A DNA stretch of 64,000 bases. Source: Adineta ricciae. Taxonomy: Eukaryota > Rotifera > Eurotatoria > Adinetida > Adinetidae. Below, piece by piece: positions 51,126 to 63,586 of the stretch (position 1 is its first letter; each line of letters opens with the position of its first letter). Under the pieces are notes generated by a model that ran no database searches, was not told the origin of the DNA, and saw nothing but the letters and a program-made list of their open reading frames with translations. A program made the translations under genes and the position numbers. The stretch is from assembly GCA_905250025.1 (NCBI GenBank), contig CAJNOJ010000160.1, positions 62,001 through 126,000 on the forward strand, written 5' to 3'.

Positions 51126-53370
51126 TCAAATAGACGCGTAGAAGTCAGTGGGAATGTTTAGTTGCCGTTGTAAGAGTTTTCTTCGCGCATAACTCTCGCT
51201 GGTTTGCTGCCGGAGATCGAAGTTGAGAATATTTTCGAGAAAGATTCTCAATGGCAAAATGTGTTCGTCTGGTTGCATCCAGAGTGTGAGAATATTTTCA
51301 ATAATATGATGAACGCGAGCGGATGAGGTGATTGGCAGAAAACCGGATTTGATCTGATCGAAATCTGTCTCTAATTGAATGAAGAGAATTAGTGAGATTA
51401 TTTTCTATCGAAAACGATTTACCATTTAATGGTGATTGATAATAATAGAGAACAGGATGAAGAAAGTTCGATCGATCGGCGGTATGAACTGAGGCAGAAA
51501 CACGATCAAATGCAAAAACATCTCGACCTAGGCATTCGAATGCATAGAATTATTATTCAAATTAGTCAAAGAAAACAAATTCATCTCACCTGCACCTGAA
51601 TAATTCATTCCGTATTGCATATTCAATACGAGAAGACTATTTGAAGTGTAACCGGTGATTTCGCCAAGACGTGGAAGTAATCGGAGAGGAAATTCTTCCA
51701 AATATCGACATTGACGGTCAACCCTATCGATACGGCAAGTTTTTCTTTCTAATATTAATAAAAACAAACAAACTACCGATCGATAAGTATCACGTCAACC
51801 AATTGACCGAACATTTGATAAATCCCATCAGCTTCGTTCATTCGTTTGATTAAATAATTTAGTAAGTTGTGCCATGAAAGAACGATCGATGGCCATTTTT
51901 GTTGATGATAACGAAATTGAAATATGCGGTGAAGTGCTCGAGTTGTATAACGAAAGCCATGAATGAATCCACCTGATGAACGACGAAAATCAAGCGAATG
52001 AGTTAATGTACCAGCGAGATACAAATGATCGTAGTCAAAGGATTGGTAATCCGAACGAATTTTTGGATATTTTTTCGTTCGACCGCGATTTTTCTCCATT
52101 GAGACATTTCTGAAGAGAGAAATAGATAACTATAACGAGCAAATTTCGATATTTACTCATGCCAAATTGAGTTGTCAAATTGAAATCCTAAACATCGAAT
52201 GACTCGGTCATAAACTGTTGCTTCTTGTCTTTCTTGAATCGATGGGTTAGCATGAGATTGTTTGCGACTCAGTTGAAAACGACCATCACTAGACCGTTTT
52301 GATAATTCATGTTCTAACAAATCGATCTCTGCTAAAGCATCTAATGATTTCAGTTGATACGTATCCAATAATTGATTATTGATTGCCCTACAGATATCAA
52401 GGATGACAAAGAGTTTTTAATGCGGAACTGATCAACCTCAGATCACCAACATAATGTGTTGCATACGCATTACGTACACGAGATCGAGAGACCATGTGAA
52501 TGAAATTCGTTACGTCGTAGATGTGTTGAGCCACTTCGAAGGCTGAGTTACCTCGACCTAAATTTAGAATTTTCATACAGGTCAAGCATTCTGTTTCGGG
52601 AACTATAACCTAAAATTAAAACAGATTTATTTTCGAATTCTTCGACATTCAGTGAAAGATTTTCATATCCATCTGCTAATTCAATGCCAACAATTGGAGG
52701 GATATTGGGAACAGACAAGCCAGTAGCTACAACAACGATTCTAAACTAATTTCTTCGATCATTTTTATCCTCCAGTTTGCTACACGTACCCACACGTGTA
52801 ACGATTATCGTTTTGATCATTCATATGAAACCGTGTCACCGACGAGTACGAACATTCTCTCGATTGACATGTACTTGTTTGTTCAGGTAATGGATGAAGA
52901 TTCTGAATTGTCGTATTGAATTGAATACGAAGATTGTAATGACGAGAGAAATCATTGAGATAATCGATCATAAGGTCTGCTGATGGAAATAGTTGTTTCG
53001 ATCGATGAGTAAATCGGAGTTGATCATCGTCCGATAGTAATGAATTCCAGTCATGTCTATAGTTAAACTTGCGATTTCTTTCTCCAGTGAGACGCTTGTT
53101 AATGCTGATCAATCGACGGTGTCGAGGATAATCAACAAAAAACGAGCCTAGGAGAAAAATAAGAGAGATCGTGAGAGCGTATGATCATATTTTACCTGCT
53201 TGAGAACTCTTTTCGTAGATGATATAGTCTCGTTCGCTTTGCTGAAGAAAATATCCTAACTGTAAGCCACTAGGACCAGCACCGATAATACAATACTCAT
53301 GAAATTTAGTTTGATCGACATGAAGACCGTACGTAATTATAAATAGCAAAAAAAGAAGAAAAACTTGCAT
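51126..53370 (-). CDS. FOXRED2: FOXRED2 (ERFAD) flavoprotein of the ER lumen
   Basis: Multi-exon minus-strand gene. The signal peptide is [18 protein letters not shown]. The FAD site is [68 protein letters not shown] (NAD(P)H-binding GxGNSA), [94 protein letters not shown] and [11 protein letters not shown] all line up with FOXRED2 in order. Role: binds OS-9/SEL1L and works in ER-associated degradation. The frame ends IPTDFYASI without the KEEL-type retrieval signal of the mammalian protein. Either the gene has a different end or localisation differs. Confidence 0.9.
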
Positions 53371-53552
53371 TTTGAATGTGTTTTTATTGTGAAAGTAGGG
53401 TCTTTTTTGCTAGACGAGCAACTGATGATTATTATGGGAATCAACAACAGATGGTTGGTATTTCGATATGAGATATACAAGAAGTATACATTTTCAATCG
53501 TTTATTTCAAGTTCAATAAATGTCCTTTTGATCGAATTATAGTGCAAATCAA

Positions 53553-54094
53553 TCAACGTGAAAGTACTGCTTTGACGAAATCCTCGTAATTCACCATTCC
53601 GTTTTTGTCTTCAAAATCTCCAATCAGCTGTTCGACTTCATCATCCGTTAATCGTTCGCCTACATAGACAACAGCAAATTTTCATTCAAATTGCGCGTTT
53701 CGTTTTACCTAAAGTCGTTAATAAATGTCGTAATTCTGTCGCTGGTATGAGACCACTTCCGTCTTTATCGAAAACTCGCAGAGCATCGTTGAATTCTTCA
53801 GCAGACGCGACATACTCTTGCTGTCGACTTAATCGGTCGAAGATCACTTGAAATTGTTCCATGGACAAACGTTCGACGCGTTGTAAATCGGCTAGAATCG
53901 ACCGAATCTCTCTTTCAGTTGGATTCAATCCCAATGCACGAGTCGCTTCGCCTAGATAATGCTTCGGGATATGATTATCTCCACGATCATCGTATAGGTT
54001 GAAAACTAGAAAAGAAAATGAATTCCAGAATTTGAATTTCATCTCATTTACCTTCGCGAATTTCAGCGATGGTCTCATGAGTAAGTCCTGCCAT
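53553..54094 (-). CDS. Myosin essential light chain / calmodulin-superfamily EF-hand protein
   Basis: Four exons, about 150 residues. [32 protein letters not shown], then [20 protein letters not shown] with a full EF-hand loop ([12 protein letters not shown]), [20 protein letters not shown] and [12 protein letters not shown] at the end. The sequence around RALG.NPT and ELRH.L.TLGE matches MYL6-type essential light chains better than calmodulin. The first and second loops are degenerate, as is usual for light chains. Role: neck-binding light chain of a class II or similar myosin. Confidence 0.82.
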
Positions 54095-55353
54095 GTTGTA
54101 AAAATGTGTAAAAGTCAGCGATCGTGTTTACTCTGCGCGATAAGAGAGTAAATATGAGTCGATAGATAATGAATGACCTATTCTCACTGACTAACATGAG
54201 ACGAAAGAGATGGTAGAAGACAGACAGAACAAATTTGCACAGAAATCTTCCACAACGAATAATAATTGCTTAGCAGTGGATGTCACTGTTGAACAGCCGT
54301 TGAATACAGGTGGGTTTGAGGTGTCTGTGAACTATTTCACACAACGCGGATTTTCTTGGAAAGTGAAATGCAACCGGTAGAATAACATGAACTGAAAGAT
54401 GATGATAACCGACGATTCAGTATTGGAAATGGTCTTATGGATTCGCAATCAAGATCAGCAGAGATTGTCGAGCCTCGGATGCCTATATAAACATGACCTA
54501 TCGTCACATCTGTCAGTCATGTCGACTTACAAAATGTTTTTAACGTGAAATTATCACTGACAAGTTTCGTCCGTCAATACGGATGAAATGAAAAATAAAA
54601 ACCTGATCCAAAGCACAAAGTCAATATGATTATGAAAGAATAACTCAATCGAAATGACGTAGACATTCGATCTTTATTCTCTAGTTACCAACAGTTAATC
54701 TTTCGCCATTCGATCACTTCTTCCTATAACATCCGATCAATGAACACATGCGTCGTCACTTGATAGCCGCTCGTAACCTTAATCGATCTGATGAAATGTA
54801 TTTCCCGGGACTTGTTCAACATTCTCTATTTACTCTTTATGAGACAACTGTAAGTTTCCTTTGTCGTCTCGCTCATAACTCTACTGTTAAACTTATTCGA
54901 TACAAATATGATTGACATTGAATTGACATATCCTCTATGTCTGCAGCCATCTATAAACCGCAAAACATTTCTTAAATTTGATAAGCTGTTTTGTCGCTAT
55001 TTCATTTCGGATAACAAGAAAACCCGTGAACGTTCTCTTACAAATCAACTTTTCAGAAACCTTTCTGTGTTCAACTCAATAAACGTTGAGTAAATTGTCT
55101 TGATTGTCTTAGATGTTCATGTGCGCTTTGTTTTGCGCATTTCAGTAAATGGAAGAATTTCCGGTCTGAAAGTCGAATATTCACAAGTTCTCGCACGTAT
55201 AAATCATTGATTTACAATAAAGTCACGAACTGATTCCATTAGCTTAACCCAATGCTCTCATCTATCATATTTACTGACCAACCTCGTCTATTGCGTGAAA
55301 AAATTTCTTTTAACAATCGACTAAAACAATGTAGCGATCCATGAGGAGAGTTT
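54095..55353. other. Intergenic stretch of about 1.26 kb
   Basis: AT-rich, no supported frame. A + strand frame at 54908-55093 lacks codon bias and homology to anything I know. Confidence 0.55.
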
Positions 55354-57576
55354 TCATACAGCTTCCGAAGGAGGCGCTTCAATGGAATCCGCTAGTATAA
55401 TATTGATTGAATTTTTCGACTCATTTTTCGAGTCATGTTCGTCAATTGAAGTCAACATCGGATTGGGTATGACATTGACTGTTCCATTCGACGTTCGAAT
55501 CGGTGCTGACTTGGATCGACCCTTTCTCAAAGTTCTTTGATAAAATATTTGATTATCACTTTTCGCACTCGCTGTCATTGACCGGACGAATTTCTTCTTC
55601 CAGTTCTTATTCGAATCCTTCTTCAAACCCGACGAGTTTTGATAGAAATCATACAATTGAATATAGTATTTGTTCGTGGTGTTTGCTGCTAGCTGTTGTT
55701 GGTGATTATTCGTCGGCGGATTAGCCAGAGCAACTGAAGTTCGTTCAAGTGATACGAAACGTGGACGTTGACCAACTTTGACATCCGTTGTTAGACACTT
55801 TCGAAACATGATCTGCTTACATGTGCGAGCAAATTTCTCCGATAGAAAACAGTAGAGAATCAAATCGATCGATGCATTTATACAAAGAAATAGATTAGCG
55901 AAATTATTGAAAATTAATAAGATAATCCGATGTTCGTGAGACATATCTGAATAGCTTTCAATCAGTGTTTCATAGGTCAATGATAAACTTTGTGGTGTCC
56001 ATAATAGCAAAGCAACGAACAGACAAAAGATTAAGATTATAGTTACACGACGTTTCTGAAGTATTGAACGACTGTGGCGACGGAGCTGAAACGAACTTCC
56101 AGTATTGAACGAAACGGATGATATCGACGAAGATTTACGACGGTTCGTTGCAGGATAGTCGAGTTTATTTGTAATCGACATCGAAGAGCCTTGATCTGAA
56201 TCGTAGTTCGTGGTGGATTGAACATCATCATCGAAATGACGCGATCGATGGACATACCTAAAATGACAAAAATTATGTAATTCATCAAGAATTTTCACCA
56301 GTACTCAAATCTTTCGATCGTCATCGTCAACGCGATTCAATTGTCTAGCTAATGCATTTAGAATGAACATTTCCGAATTTCTAATCGAAAGCTATTGTCT
56401 TTCAAATCAAGTACATTGAGAAAATTCAATATACTACCACTATAGACCGATTCTAAAGATTGAATAGGAAAAGGCATAAGGAACTGGATTTTTTTCTATA
56501 ATTCAATCAGAGAATACAAACTGAATAGAAGTCTTTTGTCAGTCAGGTGTCCTTGCTTCGGAATGAATACTATCCTGTCAATTGACCAAATATATTGTTC
56601 TAGTCAGTGCAACAGTAAACCTTCCTCATCCAAGTTTTAAAAATAGCTTCAAATTATTCTGCTGTCGTCTTAGTACCAATTACTTATTGATTAGTCTAAA
56701 TAATTCGATAAGGCAAAAGTCTATATAATTACGATCAAGGTAACATATTTTGATCATATGTCAACTATCGAAATGTCTTTTTCGTCAGTTGAAGAAGTAT
56801 AATCTGCTCGATATCATGTGGAAAATTACCATTTCGAACATTCACACATGAATAAATCTTCTCTCATTGTCATTAGGAAACAAAGTACTCTTCACATACC
56901 AGATGAGTATTGAATTACACACACAAAGCACTGTCAATGGTATCCATATAATGACCACACATATGAAGACTAAATATGACCGATGAAGATGTAGAAAGAT
57001 TTGTTTTTTCTTTGATGCATAAGCAGAGTCAGTTAAATTATAATGAATGTCATTCGGAGAACTTTCATGTACTAAATTATGCTCGAAAAATGTAGGCAAT
57101 GTAACGAGAAAGCAAATGATTAGTAAGCTAATGATAACACGACGGGAGCGACGTACGGAGCATGTACGTTTAGCATAGATTGGTTTGGCTACGGCTAAGG
57201 TGCGTTCAAGTGTAAAACAAACGATTAACCATGTTGCTGTGTTCGACGAGAAATCAGCGAGTGGACGTAGAGCATGCGTGAAGGTTTGAGTGATTGTATA
57301 TTGAGTAAATTTCGAATGTGAAGCGATGTTCAATAGCAATGTAAAGATCAGATAACATGAATCGAACACGGCGAGAACTGTTAGATAATTATTTGTACTC
57401 GTACGTATCAATCGTCGACGTGTGAGAACGAGAATCGAGAAACAATTGCCCGTTAAACCGAAGACGACCAACAATGGCCAGATGTAGAATTTGACTATTG
57501 TGCGAACGCGTGATAACAGCACAGAATTGATTTCGACGGTTGATAATTCATAGGTGTCGATAAATGACGATGACAT
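55354..57576 (-). CDS. Rhodopsin-family (class A) GPCR, probably peptide receptor
   Basis: Two exons (57576-56900 and 56257-55354) join in phase to 526 residues; the 642-bp intron falls right after TM5. TM1 contains VFGLTGNCFSILVLTRRRL (GN motif). TM2 is NYLTVLAVFDSCYLIFTLLL. TM3 ends LIVCFTLERTLAVAKPIYA (ER at the DRY position). TM4 is RVIISLLIICFLVTLPTFF. A long third loop rich in Ser/Arg leads to TM6 (VTIILIFCLFVALLLWTPQS) and TM7 (FANLFLCINASIDLILYCFL; DLILY takes the NPxxY position). The overall style is that of invertebrate FMRFamide/neuropeptide receptors. The ligand cannot be told from sequence. The long cytoplasmic tail contains RKGRSKSAP. Confidence 0.8.
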
Positions 57577-60500
57577 TAGTTGAGAACTAGAATGAGAAGT
57601 AGATTGCTATGATTATTTCGAATTATTGACGGCGAAGAAAAACTGAATATTTATCTACATGGTCACATTATTGATTATTTATGTATTCAAATAAGTATTC
57701 GATTCGAATGTAAATCTAGTTCGATGCTTCGAATCGAAGCAGAAGAAGATCCCTCATATTCAATTATCTTACAATTCTTCTTAATAAAAATGTCTTTTGT
57801 CCGGGAATAGCCGAGAACTTGTCTCCTCTTTCATTCTTTTCTCCCTTCTGTATCAATGAAGTTCTAAGTGCTTTCTTCATAGAAAAGATATAAACAAAAC
57901 ACACACACACACACACTAGAAGATAATTTGCATGTCCTGTTTTCTCGTCTCGATGTGCTCACAAAACGAATGAAACTGACATTGCTCAGTACTGAACAAA
58001 GTAGTTAGACGATGGTTGATCGGACTATTAACCAAGAACGAGAATGTGGCGCAAGATTAAGCATTTAGCAATGATGAAACGATGTTATTAAAGCTGACTA
58101 CATAAATTTCCAAATATGATTACAAACTATGTAGTTCTTTTCCTATAGCGGCACACAGGAAGAAACTAGCAGCGCAAATAGAGTTTTTTTTTCCGCAAAA
58201 ACCCACTGGTATAATCATATCAACTTCAAGTAAATTAACATAATTGTTATTTTTCTGATGATAGCTACTATAAATTCTAAGTTTCCATCTATTTTCCAAA
58301 AATATCTCTTCTGACGAAAGTCACTTTGATTGAATGTTCTCATTCGTCTATCTACTCTCTTATCTCTGCGTAGCAAAGACTAATACTATGAGATAAATGA
58401 TGGAGAGGTACATCCCAAACATGAACATCTCCTTCCAAGACTCAGTTAAAAAGAAAACGCTTCCCTGTAGTAAGTTCGTGATTAAATTACTTTTCTCTAC
58501 CGATAAAATTATGAATTTGGACATGTCTCAGAGAATAATCTATGATTAAGGGCTAAAAAAAATAGAGAGATAAGCATCTTTGTAATGAGCCGTCTGAGTT
58601 CAACATGCGTTTTATCTGCTAAAATGAACTCGTTCGTATCGCACTAGAATAGAGAGTGAGGAGGAAAAGGAAAATTTAGAATCCTTCATTTCAACTAATA
58701 TTCATCAAAATGATATTTAATACATGCGAGCGTGTTTCTCTCACAAAATGTGACAAACACGATCTCATCTCTCGACAAAAGACTCCCTATGCAGTGCGTG
58801 AGCGCAAGAATATATTCAAAGAAAGCTGCGCAGATGTTGATACAACCTAAGAAAAAAAAAGAAAACTATTCGCAATAAACTGACACCCTTCTCACATACG
58901 ACCAAGAATTCGCTGAGTAATAATCGCTAATTAGAAAGTTCTCAACTTTACTTTGTCATATCTAGTTAATCATCTAATTACTGTCGATATACACGAACGT
59001 ACATGATTTTTAGCCAAACCCAAGAGCAGAACACAAATCTACACGCAATACGTTAACACATCTAATGTAAAAAAGAACAAATTGTTACCGAGTACAATGC
59101 TGCTTCTGACATGAACAAGGCGGAGAAGAAAGAGCTTGACATGATTGCAAAAACACAATGGAGTATACATAGCGTGCTTGACATCTGCAGTTTTGAACAA
59201 GCACTAGAGATCAGCATTCAATGCGAACGGTACCACTATGTCAAGGAATTAAAATGATGTTTTTAGATTGCGCATCGAGTGAGCGTTAGTTTGATTGAAT
59301 ACGCTCGAATCTACGTCTTATGCTTACCACCTGTGATCCTGATCTTTTTCAAAGTACCCAAAAGATCACGATCTGAGGTATGAAACATCGGCATTTTATA
59401 TGAACGTTAAAAACATGGAAAATGTCCCGCTGTGATATTTTCTTTGATTCGTTTGACTAGAAAATTGCTCTTTTCCTTTGTTAATGCGCAACTGATGACG
59501 AATATAATAAGTCGAGTGCTGTTTATTGTTAAACTCTTTGATATTGCCGGTTCGATTGATGAAAAGTAGAATACAAGTGTGCGTTCTTTTAAAAGCCGGC
59601 TTCTAAACAAAATCTCAAACTGGCTATATGTGACGAACTAAAAGTAGATATCTAACATGTCAAAATGCATGCAAGTAATTACCAATGAGATGGTACTTCA
59701 AAACTGTTGTGTGCAAGTGCTGAAATCTAAGAACAATTTATATCTGATTTCATCGAGAGAACATCTCGTTTCGCAAATAATTATAAAGCACAACCAAATG
59801 ATTTTCCTCTTAAGAGTACATACCGGTTGTTTGCACTCATACGAATGACATTGTATCGCGTACAGCTAGTTCAAATTTAGACAAACTTGCTGATAGGAAA
59901 ACTATAGTCGTTAGTGAAAATCAGCTTAGTGAAATGCGTTGCTAAAGGCGAACATGTATGTATAAATATAACTGATTATCCATCATGCAGCTGTCGAATG
60001 ATTCGAGACACTAGAAATTATTGTCTGCTGTGATATTTATTCGTCCTTAGTTTACACGAGAATTTTTCCAGGTCATCGTACTTATCATACTTATTGTATC
60101 AAAATGAAGATTTTAGAATGAATCTTCGTCTAACTATTAGGCTGGATAGAAAAGAAGTGCTGTAGTTGATCCGGGATCGAGATTTTTGTGATAGCATGAC
60201 GAGAAATCATCTAGGTTAATTGCGTGTCTACCGTTTTGAATGTTCGGATGATGATTTGTCGAGTTCAAATGCTACAATTCATTATGTCAAAGAAACTTTT
60301 ATCGCCATCTGTCATTAGTTCCAAGGTTGAAGAAGTTTCGGATATAAAACTCAGTAAGTATTTGATCCAGAAACCTTCGTCTGTTCGAATAACGAACGTC
60401 ACAATGGATAATTGTTCACCCTTTATGAAAGTTCTCTAGTTACAAGAACTTCAATGAACTCACCGAAAAAAAAAGACCGCTTTATTTGTTGTTTATTTAT

Positions 60501-60587
60501 ATGATATCCAGAGTGCATATACTTTTTAACGTTCTTATCAGTGATTCGTCAGTTATCTAAACACTTTTAATAAAACTACAACTAAAC
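57577..60587. other. Gene-poor stretch of about 3 kb
   Basis: AT-rich spacer with a CA repeat near 57899-57916. A + strand segment near 60218-60318 translates RVYRFECSDDDLSSSNATIH and stops. It may be a relic exon, but upstream there is an in-frame stop and no good partner. No transposon ends, RNA genes or long frames recognised. Confidence 0.5.
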
Positions 60588-61202
60588 ATGCATTGGAAAT
60601 TTCATCTCAACATACTGTTGTATGTTAGCGGTTCATGTCTTTTTATTATTGGTTCAGTTCTATTTCATCCGCATTTTTCTGCAGTTAGTTCTTTGTACCA
60701 AACAGGTGTTCTAACATTTACTATTGGTTCTTGTTTATTTGCTTTGGCTTCACTACAACAATTACACAACAACTTTCAATCTGTGTATTCATCTGAAAAT
60801 ATATTGTCGGATGACAATCAGTCGTTGAATATGGATTTAGCAGTATCGTTTTGTCGGAATACCATTGGAAGTGTTTCTGGATTTCTGTTTATCGTCGGTT
60901 CAATAGCATTCTGGCCTAGTTTCAGTCATGGCGGAGCACTTGTAGGCAATTGGTTGTATCGTTGCGGTGCAAGTTTAAGTCTCCTTAACTCTCTATGGGC
61001 ACTGATCCGAGAACAAATGAAATTATCAAAATATACACTCTTAAAACTAATGATACTACTATCTTTGTTCGGAGCGATTGGCTTCCTCGTCGGCGGCGGA
61101 TATTTTCTTTACGGTGGAAAATACGATAGTGAAGGAAGTTATTCTTGGTTAGCAGGATCCATATCTTATCTTTTATCGTCACTGATCATTTATAAACTCT
61201 AA
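60588..61202 (+). CDS. Intronless four-plus-helix membrane protein, YrhK-like
   Basis: A single frame of 204 residues starting MHWKFHLNILLYVSGSCLF. Two internally similar halves each carry a Gly-Ser-rich helix pair: GSCLFIIGSVLFHPHFS with GVLTFTIGSCLFALASLQ, and SGFLFIVGSIAFWPSF with YRCGASLSLLNSLWALI. The GS..F..GS..F pattern resembles the bacterial YrhK-like family. A last pair of helices follows (LMILLSLFGAIGFLVGGGY; YSWLAGSISYLLSSLIIYKL). Function unknown. The lack of introns and the bacterial-like family suggest possible horizontal origin; both points are inference. Confidence 0.6.
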   Translation: MHWKFHLNILLYVSGSCLFIIGSVLFHPHFSAVSSLYQTGVLTFTIGSCLFALASLQQLHNNFQSVYSSENILSDDNQSLNMDLAVSFCRNTIGSVSGFLFIVGSIAFWPSFSHGGALVGNWLYRCGASLSLLNSLWALIREQMKLSKYTLLKLMILLSLFGAIGFLVGGGYFLYGGKYDSEGSYSWLAGSISYLLSSLIIYKL

Positions 61203-61832
61203 AATTCTATCAATCAGTGTCGTAAGGTATGAAGAGAAATGTATTAAAATCAAACTTCTTCTCTCACATAATGGCTAATGGCACATTAACCTTAGTAGTG
61301 ACACATTTTGCATGTGTGTTTTTGATTCGTTTTCTTCATTCTTTACAAATATCTATGACATAAATATTATTTGCTTTCGCAATGTATATGTTCTGTACGA
61401 AGTTCGTAGGTGGAAAAAAACAACTACACCATGGGCTTGAAAATAAAATGACGAACGTAGTAAAAGTACGAACGAAAGAAACAAATATTTTTATACATGC
61501 ATCATTAGAAGAAAGAGACTACCCTAAACATACCTTTTGTCTTCCTTTCTTCTAACTATCAACAAAACAACATAGTTAGATTAATAATTAAGTAGGATAG
61601 ATTACTCTTAGAACCAATCATCGAGTACTTTGTTTTGTTCTGGTTGAGACTCGCGTGGCGCAAAATCTTGTTTTAGACGGTGAGTTTCATGCGTATATTT
61701 ACATAGGAATTGCAATTAGTCAATATTTATTATGTGCATACATTTAGCAGAAAAACGAGCGTGTGCGAAGAGCGATGTGTTTCTTTGAATGAAATTCACC
61801 TTTGACAGGAGCGCCTTTCGTTAGTTTTAGAT
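61203..61832. other. Intergenic stretch
   Basis: About 630 bases. No supported frame; an AG-rich acceptor-like TTTTAG precedes the next start codon. Confidence 0.55.
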
Positions 61833-62465
61833 ATGAAAAGTTTATTTCGTTCGCGTGTTCCGCCACCTTTAGATGCCAATCAATTGGATAAACTAAGTCG
61901 ACAATGTCATTTGCCGAAAGAAGATGTTGAAGAATGGTACGAACGTTTCAATCACTGCTATCCTCGTGGTCTTTCTTATAAAGAATTTCTCTTTTATCTA
62001 CAGCAAATTCAGTCGAAAAACACTGCCAACGGCAAACGACCGGCAAAATCCATGATGAAACGATTGTTTCGTTTGTTAGATGTAAATCAAGATAAACAAT
62101 TAGATTTCGAAGAATTCTTTGTATTTAATATTCTTATTAATCAAGGTTTCGTTGAAGATAAATTACGATTGATTCTGAATCTCTACGACAAAGACAAGGA
62201 GAAATATTTAACCAAAGAACAATTGAATAATGTTCTCAATGACATGTTCGATCTATTGGATATTCCAACAGCTAAAGAAGATTTACTGCAACGGATTGAA
62301 ACGATCTTAACACGTGCAAATTTCAATACACAGAGTAGCAAATTCAGTTGGCATGCATTTAGTTCGCATGTTCTCAACAATCAATCTCTATTCAATCTTC
62401 TCATATCCAACCAGACAGTTGCCGATTTCGATGATAATTTCGGTTATATAATAACACGATTTTAA
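61833..62465 (+). CDS. EF-hand calcium-binding protein, neuronal-calcium-sensor-like
   Basis: Intronless frame of 210 residues. MKSLFRSRVPPPLDANQLDK begins a recoverin/KChIP-like N-terminal helix pair (LPKEDVEEWYERFNHCYPRG). The second EF-hand is canonical (DVNQDKQLDFEE). The third is partial (DKDKEKYLTKEQ, with Gln at the twelfth position), and the fourth is degenerate. MKSLF lacks Gly2, so no N-myristoylation as in recoverin. It probably binds one calcium ion. The target is unknown. Confidence 0.7.
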   Translation: MKSLFRSRVPPPLDANQLDKLSRQCHLPKEDVEEWYERFNHCYPRGLSYKEFLFYLQQIQSKNTANGKRPAKSMMKRLFRLLDVNQDKQLDFEEFFVFNILINQGFVEDKLRLILNLYDKDKEKYLTKEQLNNVLNDMFDLLDIPTAKEDLLQRIETILTRANFNTQSSKFSWHAFSSHVLNNQSLFNLLISNQTVADFDDNFGYIITRF

Positions 62466-62730
62466 ATACTTTGCTCTTTTCTGTTCAGACAAATCATCTC
62501 GGTGTATCGATTTTTTTTCTTTCGCACAGTGATAATATAAGCTACATTACCTGAATTCTATCTCACCAAACACATATCAAAGTCCTTGCTACTAGTCGTA
62601 CTTTTCTTTCTCCCTCCGCTAATACAATGAACGAAAAACACACATGTGTGAATCGATGCATATCACTCTTATCCATGATATATACGTACATACTTCATGT
62701 GTGTTTCCTTCACTAATCAATAAAGTCGAC

Positions 62731-63469
62731 ATGTCTACGCCGTCGTCCATGAAAAAACTTATTGATACTGCACATATTATCGAGCCGATGGGAACACATC
62801 TCCATTCGATCATTTGGTTCCATGGATTCGGCGATAGTTCAGAGGGCTGTAAAGACATCTTTAGTCAAATTCAACCTCCGAATACAAGAATTGTTCTGCC
62901 AAATGCACCTAAACGATGGCATACGATTCAAGGTCAACAACATTTCGTACAAAGTTGGTATGGGGAAGAGGCAGCAACTGTCGAACACGGTTTGCCCATC
63001 GTGAAATGGATCAATGAATTAATCGATGGTGAGATCGAGCTCGTTAAAGATTCAACACAGCTTATTATCGGTGGTTTCAGGTATTTGTCTTCGATAAAAG
63101 GAAACATTCGGTTCAAAAAGTTTGCATTTCTTTTTTTGTAGTCAAGGCGCTTGCTTAGCATTAATGACTGGTCTGAGATTTCCGAAACTATTGGGCGGAA
63201 TCATTTGTTGTAGTGGTCATGTTGCATATCTCGATAGAATTCAAGAATTTCTAGGTGAGCATGCACGACAAGTGCCGATTTTAGTCTTACATGGTAAGGA
63301 TGATGATCGAATCTGCTGGGACGAAGTCAAACCAGGTTTCGACCTATTGCGACAACATGGCCTTCAAGATAATTTACAAATTGTTGTCGAAGATCGAGTT
63401 GGACATATAATTAGTCGACGAGGATTTAATCAAATTATCATGTTCTTTGTTAAACAATTTAAATTATAG
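62731..63469 (+). CDS. Acyl-protein thioesterase (LYPLA-type serine hydrolase)
   Basis: Two exons with an intron at about 63080-63140 that splits the nucleophile motif. Start chosen at 62731 (MSTPSSMKKL); an in-frame ATG at 62644 would add 29 residues. Motifs: IIWFHGFGDSSEG (oxyanion region), IVLPNAPKR, SWYGEEA, GGF/SQGA across the intron giving G-F-S-Q-G with the catalytic Ser, LLGGIICCSGHV, VLHGKDDDRICW with the catalytic Asp, and VGHII with the catalytic His. Role: removes palmitate from cytosolic proteins. It may counteract DHHC enzymes such as the ZDHHC6 in this window, though nothing links them beyond chemistry. Confidence 0.88.
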
Positions 63470-63586
63470 AAAGAAAGACTTTTTGACGATATTGTTTTAT
63501 CTTTGCTTCATCATAATGAGTCATGTTTTATTTGAAAATAAACAAAGATAAAAAATACGACTAGCACCGACGTTTTCATTTCATGT

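Noticed and set aside
60218-60318. + strand segment RVYRFECSDDDLSSSNATIH
   Set aside because: Protein-like wording but an upstream in-frame stop and no acceptor in phase; too little to call a gene.
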